Assembly: GCA_049323615.1 (NCBI GenBank)
Contig: JBMOPD010000026.1
Location: 6,904-70,903, forward strand
Length of the DNA stretch: 64,000 bases
From: JBMOPD01 sp049323615
Lineage (GTDB): Bacteria; Bacillota; Desulfotomaculia; Desulfotomaculales; Desulfocucumaceae
Reading direction: 5' to 3'
The notes beneath the pieces were generated by a model. It was not told where the DNA came from. It saw only the letters and a list, made by a program, of their open reading frames with translations, and did not search any database. Made by a program: the position numbers and the translations under genes. How positions within the stretch are numbered: the stretch's first letter is position 1; every line of letters starts with the position of its first letter. Positions 1 to 8,399 of the stretch are shown here, in pieces.

Positions 1-722
1 CACAGGCCAGGCGTTTCGGACTGGAAATTAACTATTCCACCGTGGAGGAAATAATTAAAAAGGATGACTATTTTATCCTGAAGACCGACGACGGTGAATT
101 CCAGGCCTGGGCCGTGATCATCGCCACCGGCGCGAAACCAAAATTTCTTGAAATTAAGGGGGAAAGGGAGTTTCACGGCAGGGGGGTTTCGTACTGCGCC
201 ACCTGCGACGGGGCCCTGTTCAGGGGAAAGAAACTGGCCGTCATAGGCGGCGGTGATTCGGCGGTGGAGGAAGCGCTGTTTCTGACCAAATTTGCCGAAA
301 AGGTATCAATAGTACACCGCCGGGGAGAGCTCCGGGCCACCAAGTACTTGCAACAAAAGGCAATGCAGAACGAAAAAATCGATTTTGTCTGGCACAGCGT
401 CCCGGTGGAGGTAAAGGGGGGCGATGTGGTCAAAAGTATTATCGTAAAAGATGTGCGCACCGGCAAGATGACTGAACTGGAGGTGGAAGGTGTATTCATT
501 TACGTGGGGCACAGCCCCAGTTCGGATCTGGTTAAGGGTATGGTGGAACTTGACGGGAAGGGTTACATAATAACCGATGATGAAATGCGCACCGGCACCC
601 CCGGCCTTTTTGCGGCCGGAGACATTCGCAAGAAGATACTGCGCCAGGTGGTAACGGCGGTGGCCGACGGGGCTGTAGCCGCTTTTTCAGCCGAGAAGTA
701 CCTGGAGGGGCTCAAGGGCTAA
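1..722 (+). CDS. trxB: Thioredoxin reductase, 5' end cut off by the window
   Basis: This is a flavoprotein that uses NADPH to reduce thioredoxin in the cytoplasm. The redox motif CATCDG, the nucleotide-binding stretch GGGDSAVEEA and the C-terminal FAD motif GLFAAGDIR are all present. The frame stays open to the first base: codons from position 3 read QARRFGLEINYS, a usual TrxB stretch. The GTG at 42 is therefore internal and the real start lies upstream. About 240 of the usual roughly 305 residues are visible, so the N-terminal FAD motif is missing. A stand-alone alkyl hydroperoxide reductase or ferredoxin-thioredoxin reductase is less likely, because spacing and motifs match TrxB throughout. 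Confidence 0.93.
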   Translation, partial: QARRFGLEINYSTVEEIIKKDDYFILKTDDGEFQAWAVIIATGAKPKFLEIKGEREFHGRGVSYCATCDGALFRGKKLAVIGGGDSAVEEALFLTKFAEKVSIVHRRGELRATKYLQQKAMQNEKIDFVWHSVPVEVKGGDVVKSIIVKDVRTGKMTELEVEGVFIYVGHSPSSDLVKGMVELDGKGYIITDDEMRTGTPGLFAAGDIRKKILRQVVTAVADGAVAAFSAEKYLEGLKG

Positions 723-730
723 AAAGCCGG

Positions 731-748
731 GGTCAGGAGACAGGAGGA
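731..748. repeat. Heptamer repeat, GTCAGGA family
   Basis: GTCAGGA is followed by GACAGGA, so the unit repeats with a period of 7 bases. It lies just after the trxB stop. The same units recur at 16342-16369 and 17205-17218. Confidence 0.6.
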
Positions 749-752
749 CTGC

Positions 753-786
753 TGTAAAAAAAAGAGCTGTATCCTTCTGATACAGC
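753..786 (-). terminator. Orphan intrinsic terminator reading on the minus strand
   Basis: GCTGTATC (766-773) pairs perfectly with GATACAGC (779-786) around a 5-base loop. The A-run at 755-763 gives a U-tract only for a transcript read from right to left. No reverse-strand gene is visible to its right before meaB, so whatever it ends is unknown. Confidence 0.6.
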
Positions 787-1151
787 GGAGAAAGGGAGAG
801 GAGATTAGGTTGTTGTCAGCCTGTTAAACATATTATAATAAACGGGTGGGATAAGAGAAAGATTTAATCGGCAAATGGTTGGATTTTTTGTGTAAATGGG
901 AATATTACGGATATTCCGGTTTGCAAATGGTAATAAACGGTATTTAAGAGCTGTTAAGACGTGATTTAGGCTGTTGAATAACCGTTTAACAATAGATAAA
1001 ACCATTAAACTATGTATTTATGCAAATCCCGCTCTAATTTGCTAAATTCAGTGAACATTTAGATAAGAATGTGTTACAGGATAGACAGAGAAAGGAAAAT
1101 AACATATGATATCGAAAATGTTTTAGAAGAGACTTTAAAATAACAAAGGCG

Positions 1152-2135
1152 GTGTTTATTCTGCTGGACAACGTAAACGACCTCATTGAAAATTTCAGAA
1201 AGGGAAATATAAGAGCGCTGGCAAGGATTATCTCAAAGATTGAAAATGAAGATCCCAGTAAGGATGAAATATTGAAAAGAATATTTGATATGACCGGGAA
1301 GGCGTTTGTTCTGGGAGTCACCGGGGCGCCCGGAGCCGGGAAGAGTTCCCTCGTAGACCGTATAACTGCTTACCTGAGAAAAAAAGGGGATACGGTTGGC
1401 ATCATCGCGGTGGACCCCACCAGCCCCTTTTCAGGGGGCGCCCTCCTTGGCGACCGTATAAGAATGCAGGACCATGCCGTTGACCGGGGAGTCTATATCC
1501 GGAGCATGGGGACCAGGGGAAGCCTGGGCGGCCTGGCCAGAACCACGAAGGAAGTGGTAAAGGTTCTGGACGCTTACGGGTACAACCGGGTAATTGTGGA
1601 GACAGTGGGTGTGGGACAGGCCGAACTTGATATCATGAATGTGGCGGACACCACCATGGTTGTTCTGACGCCGGGGGCGGGCGACTCCATACAGACAATC
1701 AAGGCAGGCATTATGGAGATTGCCGATATCTTTGTGGTAAACAAGTGTGACCTGCCCGGAGCCCAAAGAGTGGCCTCGGAAATTATGCAAATGCTTGATC
1801 TCCAGGGAGCGGTCTCCGAATGGAGGCCCCCGGTTGTACAGGTGTCCACGCTGGACGACAGGGGAATAAATGAACTGATGGAGACAGTGGAAAAATACAG
1901 GTTGTATCTGGCCGAAAGCGGATTGATGGAAAATAAGAGGGAAGACAGGATGAGGAAAGAAACCCTGGAAATAGTTGACTACAGGTGGCAGCAGCTGGTC
2001 AGCTCCCAGTTGAACTATAAAGGCTATGTAAATGATATTCTAAACGGTGTGATCGGTAAGAAAACAGACCCCTACACCGCTGCCAGCGAAATATTAAAAT
2101 ATATTATTGAAAACTCCGGACTGAGCAATCTGTAA
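1152..2135 (+). CDS. meaB: Methylmalonyl-CoA mutase-associated GTPase MeaB
   Basis: MeaB is a G3E-family P-loop GTPase. It protects and gates adenosylcobalamin loading of methylmalonyl-CoA mutase. The P-loop GAPGAGKSS sits near residues 58-66, followed by VDPTSPFSGGALLGDR and ETVGVGQAE, all typical of the MeaB/ArgK family. The length (327 aa) is normal. The GTG at 1152 is only 2 bases after AAAGG, so the true start is uncertain by a few codons. The mutase subunits it should serve lie 20 kb away on the other strand (22538-24624), which is unusual because meaB is often next to them. The older label 'lysine/arginine transport ATPase ArgK' is not supported. Confidence 0.93.
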   Translation: MFILLDNVNDLIENFRKGNIRALARIISKIENEDPSKDEILKRIFDMTGKAFVLGVTGAPGAGKSSLVDRITAYLRKKGDTVGIIAVDPTSPFSGGALLGDRIRMQDHAVDRGVYIRSMGTRGSLGGLARTTKEVVKVLDAYGYNRVIVETVGVGQAELDIMNVADTTMVVLTPGAGDSIQTIKAGIMEIADIFVVNKCDLPGAQRVASEIMQMLDLQGAVSEWRPPVVQVSTLDDRGINELMETVEKYRLYLAESGLMENKREDRMRKETLEIVDYRWQQLVSSQLNYKGYVNDILNGVIGKKTDPYTAASEILKYIIENSGLSNL

Positions 2136-2137
2136 AT

Positions 2138-2413
2138 GTGGTGGAGAATTTGGCTGATGAAAAAACCTATCTGGAAAGAGGAGAGGCGCTGCTTGACCTG
2201 CTGACCGCAGCGCTGAAGGACCTGGAATGCAATAAGGGCCGGCAGGGGATGTCGGATTACAGGGCGTACCTGCACGGCCAGATATATGGAATGGCCGCGG
2301 CCCTGAGGATAATCTACCCCGGGCCCGGAAACCTGGGAGAAAGGGCGGCGCTGGCGGTGAGGCCCGCCCTTACCGAACACGCTTGTGAGTGTGAGGAAAA
2401 AACTAACCGCTGA
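2138..2413 (+). CDS. Small hypothetical protein
   Basis: A 91-residue protein I do not recognise. It starts two bases after the meaB stop (GTG at 2138 or 2141) with no clear ribosome binding site of its own, so it is probably translationally coupled to meaB. It is predicted to be mainly helical and soluble, with a C-terminal pair of cysteines (HACECEE). The last 11 bases overlap the end of the convergent gene 2403-3236. Codon use matches the neighbours, which supports a real gene, but no function can be assigned. Confidence 0.6.
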   Translation: MVENLADEKTYLERGEALLDLLTAALKDLECNKGRQGMSDYRAYLHGQIYGMAAALRIIYPGPGNLGERAALAVRPALTEHACECEEKTNR

Positions 2414-3236
2414 CCAAACCCGGAAGATAGACGCTGAGACCTTCGGCCTGCAGTTGGCCGGGGGTTTTTTCATTATATACCGGAAAACTGTAAGTCTTTC
2501 TGCAGACTCCGCCTGCAACCGGGTAAAATTCGGACCTGCATAAAATAACGGCCATAACTTCCGGTTTCAGCCCCTCAAAAAGGGCCGGCCGGAATTTTTC
2601 AAGCTGCCCGCCGATGCTTTCCAGTGCTGTTATTTGGCCTGAAATATCAATATAAATAAGCTGCTTCCGGCCGGCCGACACGTTATTAACCGGTTTAATC
2701 AGGGAAAGGAGGTAATCCGGGGAACATCCCGGGGGCGGCGGGGTGGACGGGGCTTCGGCTTGAAGGCAGCTGACCGCGTATTGTCTGCCGATGAAAAAGA
2801 AATCCTCCGGGGTAGCCGGGAACGAAAGCCCTTTGTTGGCGGTGCTGAAACCGGCGGCCACAGACAGGAGAAAAGCGGTACGGTCGAAGGCGGTGTCGTC
2901 AAGCAGTCCTGAGGCTGCCGTTTTAACCTCCGGCACTTGCTGCAGCATTTCCAGGCTCTTCCCCAGCACACCGATAACGGCGGAATACCTGCCCGGCCTG
3001 AAATAACCTTCCAGGGCGGCGTAGGTTAACTCCTCCCTGGACCGGTGCCAGGCCAGCAGCAGTTTGGAAGCCCGGCTTCCGCCGGGCCACCTGCCCATGC
3101 CCGGCCCGGAAGGGTCGGAATCCTTTAGCAGTTCAGTCCCCCGCCTGAAATAATCTCCTCCGAAGGTGCTTTCAATAACGTTACATGCCCGTTCAATTTC
3201 CTTTTCGTTGAAGAGGTAGTCGTCAATTGCAGTCAT
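2403..3236 (-). CDS. Hypothetical protein, 277 aa
   Basis: An unrecognised soluble protein without signal peptide or membrane segment. The start is placed at ATG 3236 because an AGGAG (3248-3244) lies 7 bases before it. An in-frame ATG nine codons upstream lacks such a site. The C-terminal half contains KQLIYIDISGQITALESIGGQLEK and ends in a hydrophobic segment followed by SVYLPGLVSG. Four cysteines are scattered without a CxxC pattern. It overlaps the convergent small gene by 11 bases. Codon use is like the neighbours. No family can be named from the sequence alone. Confidence 0.65.
   Translation of the reverse strand: MTAIDDYLFNEKEIERACNVIESTFGGDYFRRGTELLKDSDPSGPGMGRWPGGSRASKLLLAWHRSREELTYAALEGYFRPGRYSAVIGVLGKSLEMLQQVPEVKTAASGLLDDTAFDRTAFLLSVAAGFSTANKGLSFPATPEDFFFIGRQYAVSCLQAEAPSTPPPPGCSPDYLLSLIKPVNNVSAGRKQLIYIDISGQITALESIGGQLEKFRPALFEGLKPEVMAVILCRSEFYPVAGGVCRKTYSFPVYNEKTPGQLQAEGLSVYLPGLVSG
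2441..2470 (+). terminator. Possible intrinsic terminator of the meaB transcript
   Basis: CGGCC (2444-2448) and GGCCG (2456-2460) form a short stem followed by GGGG and six T's. It lies inside the coding end of the convergent gene 2403-3236, so it would end the meaB transcript within that gene. Confidence 0.4.
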
Positions 3237-3502
3237 TACCCCGCTCCTGTCATTTATTATCACCAGGACGTATATATCTTCCTTGATTTTCTATTTTGCC
3301 AAAAAGTATACATAAATGGATAATTACTATCATTCCCCGGCAGTATTGTTGTATAAAAACCTGTTTGTTTAATACTGTGACATAGAAGGAGGTTTTAATC
3401 AATATTTAAGTTACCCCTGTAACAATTTATGGCACCCCTTCATATTTTAAATTAGAACGCCGTCAGCCGTTCAAAAAAAATTTTTGAAAGGAGGCAGTTC
3501 AC

Positions 3503-3679
3503 GTGAGTGACGCCCTGGCCGCATTCAAGGAGTTTTTCTCTCCTGGAAAATTTAATTTTTTGCTTTGCTGCATACTGTTCCTGGTGGCCGTTGCCCTACT
3601 GTTGTGTGGTGTAATATCCCCGCATGTGGCCGCTGCCCTGATCTTCATCGGGCTGGCTCTCTGCTGCTGCAATTTCTAA
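3503..3679 (+). CDS. Small two-segment membrane protein, 58 aa
   Basis: An unannotated short gene with a textbook ribosome binding site, AAAGGAGG (3487-3494), 8 bases before a GTG start. The product begins MSDALAAFKEFFSPGK, then has two hydrophobic stretches at about residues 18-38 and 41-56. The last of these ends in CCCNF, with further cysteines at residues 22-23 and 35. The layout (short amphipathic head, hairpin of two membrane helices, cysteine-rich tail) suggests a small inner-membrane protein. It may be monocistronic: a perfect 16-bp hairpin follows at once. The function is unknown. Confidence 0.7.
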   Translation: MSDALAAFKEFFSPGKFNFLLCCILFLVAVALLLCGVISPHVAAALIFIGLALCCCNF

Positions 3680-3694
3680 AAAGATTTCCTTTTT

Positions 3695-3731
3695 GCATAA
3701 AGGGCTACACCTTTTGTGTAGCCCTTTATGC
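3695..3731 (+). terminator. Perfect 16-bp hairpin after the small membrane gene
   Basis: Positions 3695-3710 pair without mismatch with 3716-3731 around the loop CTTTT. No U-tract follows on either strand, so it may be a weak terminator or an RNA-stabilising hairpin rather than a classical intrinsic terminator. Confidence 0.5.
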
Positions 3732-3782
3732 GACCCAAGGCGCCCGCAGATTTAAAAAATCTCCGACAAGGAAGTGGGCAGT

Positions 3783-4409
3783 GTGAAGTATAGGAACGAC
3801 GGGCCTGTTGAAAGTGTGTTGGAAGAACTGATCCAAAAAATTGAAAAGCTGAGTCGGGAAAAAAACGAAGAGATTGAAGAATCGCGCCGCACACTGGCAT
3901 CTATGGGGAGGTTGACTGAGGCCGTCACACGCCTGGAGTATCAAAAAAGACGGGAAAAAGCAATGGCCCAGAAAATAGCCGCCATTTACAGCCACCTGGA
4001 AAGAACATCGGGGGATACAACACAATCCTCCGCGAAAAGTCCGGGCCAGGTTTTTAACGGTATATTGAACGGCGCAAAGGCCACCGGCCAGGTAATTCAG
4101 ATTGTGGCCGGCAGCCTGCAGGTTATGATAGAATCCGTGATAGCCGTTATAAAAAATCAGAAGTCAGCCGGGACGCGTAATGATTCTCCGGCCGGAGGAG
4201 CCGCCAAGAGTATAGACCTGGTGGAATTGCTCAAGCCCATCAACAGCCTTTTAAATTCCCTGGCGTCCAAGTCCCAGGCGCCGGCACAGCCCGATCAAAA
4301 CAAAGGTTCAGAGGTGGAAAACAAAACTCTAAAAAAAGATGAAAGTAATTCAGTGCCGGTGGTAAAGGCAGTCAGCGTTCCAGACAACTTGACCCGGGAA
4401 AACAGCTAA
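3783..4409 (+). CDS. Coiled-coil protein, paralogue of 4821-5390
   Basis: An unrecognised protein of about 208 residues. The start is set at GTG 3783 because AAGGAAG (3768-3774) lies 8 bases before it; an in-frame GTG at 3774 overlaps that site. An N-terminal charged coiled coil (about residues 10-75) is followed by an uncharged amphipathic stretch, GQVIQIVAGSLQVMIESVIA, and a short motif, ELLKPINSLLNSL. A lysine- and serine-rich tail closes the protein. The same three blocks in the same order occur in the 189-residue protein at 4821-5390, so the two are duplicates of an undescribed family. The hydrophobic block could be a membrane-surface helix. No known domain is apparent. Confidence 0.7.
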   Translation: MKYRNDGPVESVLEELIQKIEKLSREKNEEIEESRRTLASMGRLTEAVTRLEYQKRREKAMAQKIAAIYSHLERTSGDTTQSSAKSPGQVFNGILNGAKATGQVIQIVAGSLQVMIESVIAVIKNQKSAGTRNDSPAGGAAKSIDLVELLKPINSLLNSLASKSQAPAQPDQNKGSEVENKTLKKDESNSVPVVKAVSVPDNLTRENS

Positions 4410-4445
4410 AAAAAGGGCCGCAACTAAATTGCAGCCCTTTTTCTC
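4410..4445. terminator. Bidirectional intrinsic terminator
   Basis: AAAGGGC (4412-4418) pairs with GCCCTTT (4434-4440), with an inner GCAA/TTGC stem. A-rich sequence lies on the left and T-rich on the right. It serves the converging genes 3783-4409 (+) and 4450-4683 (-). Confidence 0.8.
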
Positions 4446-4449
4446 TCTG

Positions 4450-4683
4450 TTATTTTTGCTGCGGGATTAACTTCATAACATTTTCCATCAATTCCTTAAT
4501 GGCTTCACTCTGCTCCGGGGACAGAGAGTCCTTCATCATTGCAAACATGGAATTCATCATCGTTATAAGGGTGGCCGGATCGTACATGCCGATAAAATTT
4601 TTAATCATCTCCGGGTCCAGGTTGGTGATCATGCTCTTAAAGGGTTCCGGCAGAGTTCCCGGATCAATTGGTAATTTCTCCAA
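4450..4683 (-). CDS. Small methionine-rich hypothetical protein, 77 aa
   Basis: An unrecognised small acidic helical protein rich in methionine (10 of 77 residues), with no membrane segment. The TTG start at 4683 is fixed by an AGGAGG 8 bases upstream on the minus strand. It lies in reverse orientation between the two paralogous coiled-coil genes. A shared terminator is on one side and a short intergenic space on the other, so it has its own promoter. The segment DPEMIKNFIGMYDPATL looks like a helix-turn-helix of helical hairpins, but no family can be named. Its position suggests a partner of the flanking coiled-coil proteins. That is only an inference. Confidence 0.7.
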   Translation of the reverse strand: MEKLPIDPGTLPEPFKSMITNLDPEMIKNFIGMYDPATLITMMNSMFAMMKDSLSPEQSEAIKELMENVMKLIPQQK

Positions 4684-4820
4684 ACTTCACGCCTCCTGAT
4701 TTTTTTATTTTACTTTATGATTGAAACAGTGATTTTGCGACTTTTGAGCCCCCAATGGTCTATTCATGTTAAAGAAAAAATAAAAATAATTAAGTTTACG
4801 GTGCGGGGGGCTGACCAAGG

Positions 4821-5390
4821 ATGAATGAATCTTCGGGGGGAAACCTGAGCGCTTCCATAGAAAGACTGATTAACCGGATGGAGGGTTTGTACGAACAGCA
4901 ATCCGTGGAAAACGACCGGATGGAAAATATGCTGTCCTTGCTGGGCCGTCTTTCTGAAATTCTTGTCCGCATGGAGGAGGTTAAAAATTTTGAGGCGGAA
5001 TTAAACAAAAAAATTGATTTATTGAACAAAAGCCTTGAGAATACAGTGAATATACAGGAAAACCTGCTCAGGGATCAGGAGGGCATGGACAAAACCTTCA
5101 GTAGGGTTGTTGACGGGGTGAAAATGTTCGGCCAGATACTTTCCATCGTAGCCGCCAGTGTTCAACTGACCGTTGATAACATCGGCACGGTGCTAAAGAA
5201 TCCGTCACAGACGGACAATGCGGCCGATAAAACTCAGGTGGCCAGGACACAGGCCGATCTGGCCTCCATGCTTCAACCTGTCAGCACCCTGGTTAAAAAC
5301 CTGGTGGAAGAAAAAATAAAGCAGCAGGAGCAGGCTGTTGACAGGGATGAAGCCCGGATGAGGGCCGGTGATCACGGCGAGATGTCTTAA
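4821..5390 (+). CDS. Coiled-coil protein, paralogue of 3783-4409
   Basis: A 189-residue unrecognised protein. A long coiled coil spans about residues 10-90, then GQILSIVAASVQLTVDNIGT (about 104-123), then SMLQPVSTLVKNLVEEK (about 149-165). Compared with the upstream paralogue, GRLSEILVRME matches GRLTEAVTRLE, and the central block aligns without gaps (G.K..GQ, IVA.S.Q, V.KN conserved). There is no signal peptide and there are no cysteines. A G-rich element lies about 11 bases before the ATG. It precedes the dinG-like gene by 68 bases and could be cotranscribed with it. Confidence 0.7.
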   Translation: MNESSGGNLSASIERLINRMEGLYEQQSVENDRMENMLSLLGRLSEILVRMEEVKNFEAELNKKIDLLNKSLENTVNIQENLLRDQEGMDKTFSRVVDGVKMFGQILSIVAASVQLTVDNIGTVLKNPSQTDNAADKTQVARTQADLASMLQPVSTLVKNLVEEKIKQQEQAVDRDEARMRAGDHGEMS

Positions 5391-5458
5391 GGCAAGGAAT
5401 AAATGCAGGAAATGGCCCTTAAGAAAAGAATATATTCCGGTGGAAACAGGTAACGGGA

Positions 5459-7612
5459 GTGAAATTTTTTTTGTTAAGTCATGACGGCCCCGAAAGGTGG
5501 GGATACGCAGACCCGGACCAGGTAAAGGAGTTAATGTCCGAAAAAGGCCTTTTGGCTAACAAAATGCCGTCTTTCCAGTACAGGTACCAGCAGGTGGAGA
5601 TGGCGGTGGAGGTGGCCAGGGCTTTCAATGAGAAAAAGTTTTTATTGGCCGAGGCGGGCACCGGGACGGGGAAGTCTCTGGCTTACCTGGTACCGTCCAT
5701 CCTCTGGGCCGCCGGCGGGGGGCCGAGGGTGGTAATATCCACCAGAACCATAAACCTGCAGGACCAGTTGTGGTACAGGGATATCCCCCGGATCGGGGAG
5801 TGTTTGGGCTTGCCTGTAAAGACAGTTCTGGCCAAAGGCCGTTCCAACTACATCTGCCTGAGGCGGTGGAACGGGGTGCTGTCGGAAGGCCTGTGGTCGG
5901 ATCAGGAGGCGTATTTTTATGCCCGGGTGCTGGTTTGGATAAATGAGACCGGGAGCGGGGACAAGGTTGAATTGAACCTGAACTCCCGGGAAGAGGAGCT
6001 GTGGCTGAACATATGCGCCGACAGCGACAACTGCCTGGGCAACAGGTGCCGGTATTATTCAGGGTTTTGTTTTGTCACCAGGGCCAGGCGTGAGGCCGAG
6101 TCCGCCGGGATTATAATAACCAACCACGCCCTTCTTTTTTCCGATATCAAGACGGGGCATATGGTGCTGCCGGCCTACGGGCCGCTGATTATAGACGAGG
6201 CGCATCACCTGGAAGACGCGGCCACCGAACAGCTGGGCAGGCAGGTCTCCAGGAGCGACATCAGGCGCTGGCTGAGCGGCGCCGGCAAGATTGTCACCAG
6301 GTGCTGGGAACTGGTGCCCGGGTCGGAATCCGGCACGTGGATGGAGTACCTTGTTTCACTGAGGGAATGCCTGAACAGGCTGCGGGCCGCTGCAGACAGT
6401 TTTTTTGCCCTGCTTAAGGATTTGATATGCCGGGACAGCTGCGCCGGCGAAGGGGATCAGATTGATTGCGTATTAAAAGGGGAGGATTTGTGCGGGGACA
6501 AATACGGGCCGGTGACGGCCGAATTCAGCAATTTTGTTTTCGAGGTTAAATACCTTCTGGCCGGCCTCAGAAAAATAATCGGCCTGATGCAGGTGTGGGC
6601 CGTCGAGAATGACTCCTGGGAAGAAAAATTGAGGGATATCATTCAGTTGGCCAGTACCGGGGAGGAGCTGCTGGAAAAACTGGAGTTTAATTTCAGCTGT
6701 GCCGATAATTCTTTTGTATACTGGGCCTCGGTTTCCGGGCAGGGGGAATGGTCTTCGGTAACGCTGCACTCGTCTCCGGTCAGGGTGGGCGGGCTGCTTT
6801 ACGACAGTTTATTTTCAGCCCGGGAGGCGGTGGTTATGACCTCCGCCACCCTTACCGTAAACAGCAGTTTTGATTTTTTCACCGAACGGGTGGGGATCGA
6901 CCGGGTACACGGGTCAAGGGTTGTAAAAAAGCAAATAGAATCCCCGTTTATTTATGAAAAACAGTCCCTGCTGTGCCTGGTCAGCGATTTGCCCCACCAG
7001 GGATTTGAGGCGGACCGGCACTATATCGAAACAATCGCCTCGGCGCTGGTTGACCTGGTTGTGGTCATGGGAGGAAAAACACTGGTGCTGTTTACTTCCC
7101 ACCGGGTATTGCGGGAGGTCTACGGCCTGGTGCGGGAAGGCCTGGAGGAAGAGGGCATCTGTGTGCTGGGGCATAACCTGGACGGCAACAGGCTGCGCCT
7201 GGTGGAGGAGTTTAAAAGCTCGAAAAAGGCGGTTCTTATGGGGGCGGCCAGCTTCTGGGAAGGTATAGATATCCCGGGGGAAGCCCTGACCTGCGTGATA
7301 ATAGTTAAGCTTCCTTTTCCTTCCCCGTCTGTCCCCGTCATCGGGGCCAGGATAGAGGACCTTGAAATGTCGGGGAGGAGCTCCTTTTATGACTATTACC
7401 TGCCACTGGCGGTAATCAGGTTTAAACAGGGGTTTGGCAGGCTGATCAGGTCGGAAAGGGACAGGGGAGCGGTGGTGGTCCTGGACAGGAGAATTGTTGA
7501 AAAGGGCTACGGCAGGCACTTCCTTTATTCACTGCCGGTAAAGGGCCATTTCCGGGGCAACTTAAAAAAGGTTGCGAAAAAGCTGGAAGATTTGTTTAAA
7601 GAGATGGAATAA
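5459..7612 (+). CDS. dinG: DinG/XPD-family Fe-S ATP-dependent DNA helicase
   Basis: A superfamily 2 helicase of the DinG/Rad3 (XPD) type, which unwinds DNA 5' to 3' in repair or at blocked replication forks. Walker A AGTGTGKS is at residues 66-73 and the DEAH box at about 246-249. Between them lie C133, C192, C197 and C204 (plus C186), the usual place of the structural 4Fe-4S cluster. Motif VI reads RFKQGFGRLIRSE. The length (717 aa) is typical, and there is no N-terminal exonuclease domain as in the Bacillus DinG. The start is GTG at 5459. The upstream coiled-coil gene may share its transcript. A family member other than DinG proper cannot be excluded. Confidence 0.88.
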   Translation: MKFFLLSHDGPERWGYADPDQVKELMSEKGLLANKMPSFQYRYQQVEMAVEVARAFNEKKFLLAEAGTGTGKSLAYLVPSILWAAGGGPRVVISTRTINLQDQLWYRDIPRIGECLGLPVKTVLAKGRSNYICLRRWNGVLSEGLWSDQEAYFYARVLVWINETGSGDKVELNLNSREEELWLNICADSDNCLGNRCRYYSGFCFVTRARREAESAGIIITNHALLFSDIKTGHMVLPAYGPLIIDEAHHLEDAATEQLGRQVSRSDIRRWLSGAGKIVTRCWELVPGSESGTWMEYLVSLRECLNRLRAAADSFFALLKDLICRDSCAGEGDQIDCVLKGEDLCGDKYGPVTAEFSNFVFEVKYLLAGLRKIIGLMQVWAVENDSWEEKLRDIIQLASTGEELLEKLEFNFSCADNSFVYWASVSGQGEWSSVTLHSSPVRVGGLLYDSLFSAREAVVMTSATLTVNSSFDFFTERVGIDRVHGSRVVKKQIESPFIYEKQSLLCLVSDLPHQGFEADRHYIETIASALVDLVVVMGGKTLVLFTSHRVLREVYGLVREGLEEEGICVLGHNLDGNRLRLVEEFKSSKKAVLMGAASFWEGIDIPGEALTCVIIVKLPFPSPSVPVIGARIEDLEMSGRSSFYDYYLPLAVIRFKQGFGRLIRSERDRGAVVVLDRRIVEKGYGRHFLYSLPVKGHFRGNLKKVAKKLEDLFKEME

Positions 7613-7751
7613 ATACAAAGGGAAAAGTAAAATTAAGTCGAAATTAAATATATTTTGTTAATCAACTCTCCTTTAACTTGGTCATTCATACTTCTAATTA
7701 ACTGTAAAAGATGTTAAAATTAAACTTGCAAAACTTTAGAGGGGGCGTAAT

Positions 7752-8399
7752 ATGAGGAGGGAAACCTTCCCCATTGCCAGTCCGGGCTGGAGGTACCTTT
7801 TTGTGCTGGCGGCGGTAACCGCCCTGTGCTACTGGTCTTACAAGCCGGCCAGCGCTGTAACTGCGTCACTGTTTTTGTTTACGGCATACTTTTTCCGCAA
7901 TCCGAAGAGAGCTATTCCCAGGGACAGCAGGGCCATCCTTTCACCGGCGGACGGAGTGGTGATGTCGGTGAGCACTGTCCGGGAGGACAGGTTTATAGGC
8001 GGGCCCGCAAAGAAAGTAAGCATTTTTTTATCCATATTTAATGTCCATGTTAACAGGTCGCCGGTGGCGGGCCAGGTTAGATACATAGATTATGTTCCCG
8101 GGAAGTTTTTCCCGGCCTTTAAAAGTCATGCCTCCGAAATAAACGAAAGAAATTATGTGGGCATTGAATCTTCCGGTTTCAGGGTTGTGGTTTGCCAGAT
8201 AACCGGGTTTGTAGCCAGGAGGATTGTCTGTTACCCAAGGGTGGGGGACCGGTTGGACCAGGGGCAGTTGTTCGGCATGATCAAGTTTGGCAGTTGTACC
8301 GAAATATTTGTGCCCGAAGATGTGGAAGTGCTTGTCAGTCCCGGCGATAGTGTAAAGGGTGGCGAGACGTTAATCGGGAGGTTGCCTGATGAGAATTGA
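7752..8399 (+). CDS. psd: Phosphatidylserine decarboxylase proenzyme
   Basis: This enzyme decarboxylates phosphatidylserine to phosphatidylethanolamine at the membrane. It is made as a proenzyme that cleaves itself to create a pyruvoyl group. The cleavage motif is KFGS, with Ser181 becoming the pyruvoyl residue. The conserved FFRNP, SPADG and NVHVNR motifs are present. At 215 residues it belongs to the short class, with an N-terminal membrane hairpin (about residues 14-47). G-rich GAGGGGG lies before the ATG. The stop overlaps the start of pssA by 11 bases, so synthesis and decarboxylation of phosphatidylserine are translationally coupled. Confidence 0.95.
   Translation: MRRETFPIASPGWRYLFVLAAVTALCYWSYKPASAVTASLFLFTAYFFRNPKRAIPRDSRAILSPADGVVMSVSTVREDRFIGGPAKKVSIFLSIFNVHVNRSPVAGQVRYIDYVPGKFFPAFKSHASEINERNYVGIESSGFRVVVCQITGFVARRIVCYPRVGDRLDQGQLFGMIKFGSCTEIFVPEDVEVLVSPGDSVKGGETLIGRLPDEN

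Larger units (their letters stand above)
723..1151. other. Gene-free AT-rich gap
   Basis: After a short heptamer repeat (731-748) and a hairpin (766-786), the rest is AT-rich. It holds no open frame with a convincing ribosome binding site. The short reverse-strand frames here look like chance. Confidence 0.5.

Noticed and set aside
805..1005. 66-codon minus-strand frame in the trxB-meaB gap
   Set aside because: No ribosome binding site; composition follows the AT-rich background.
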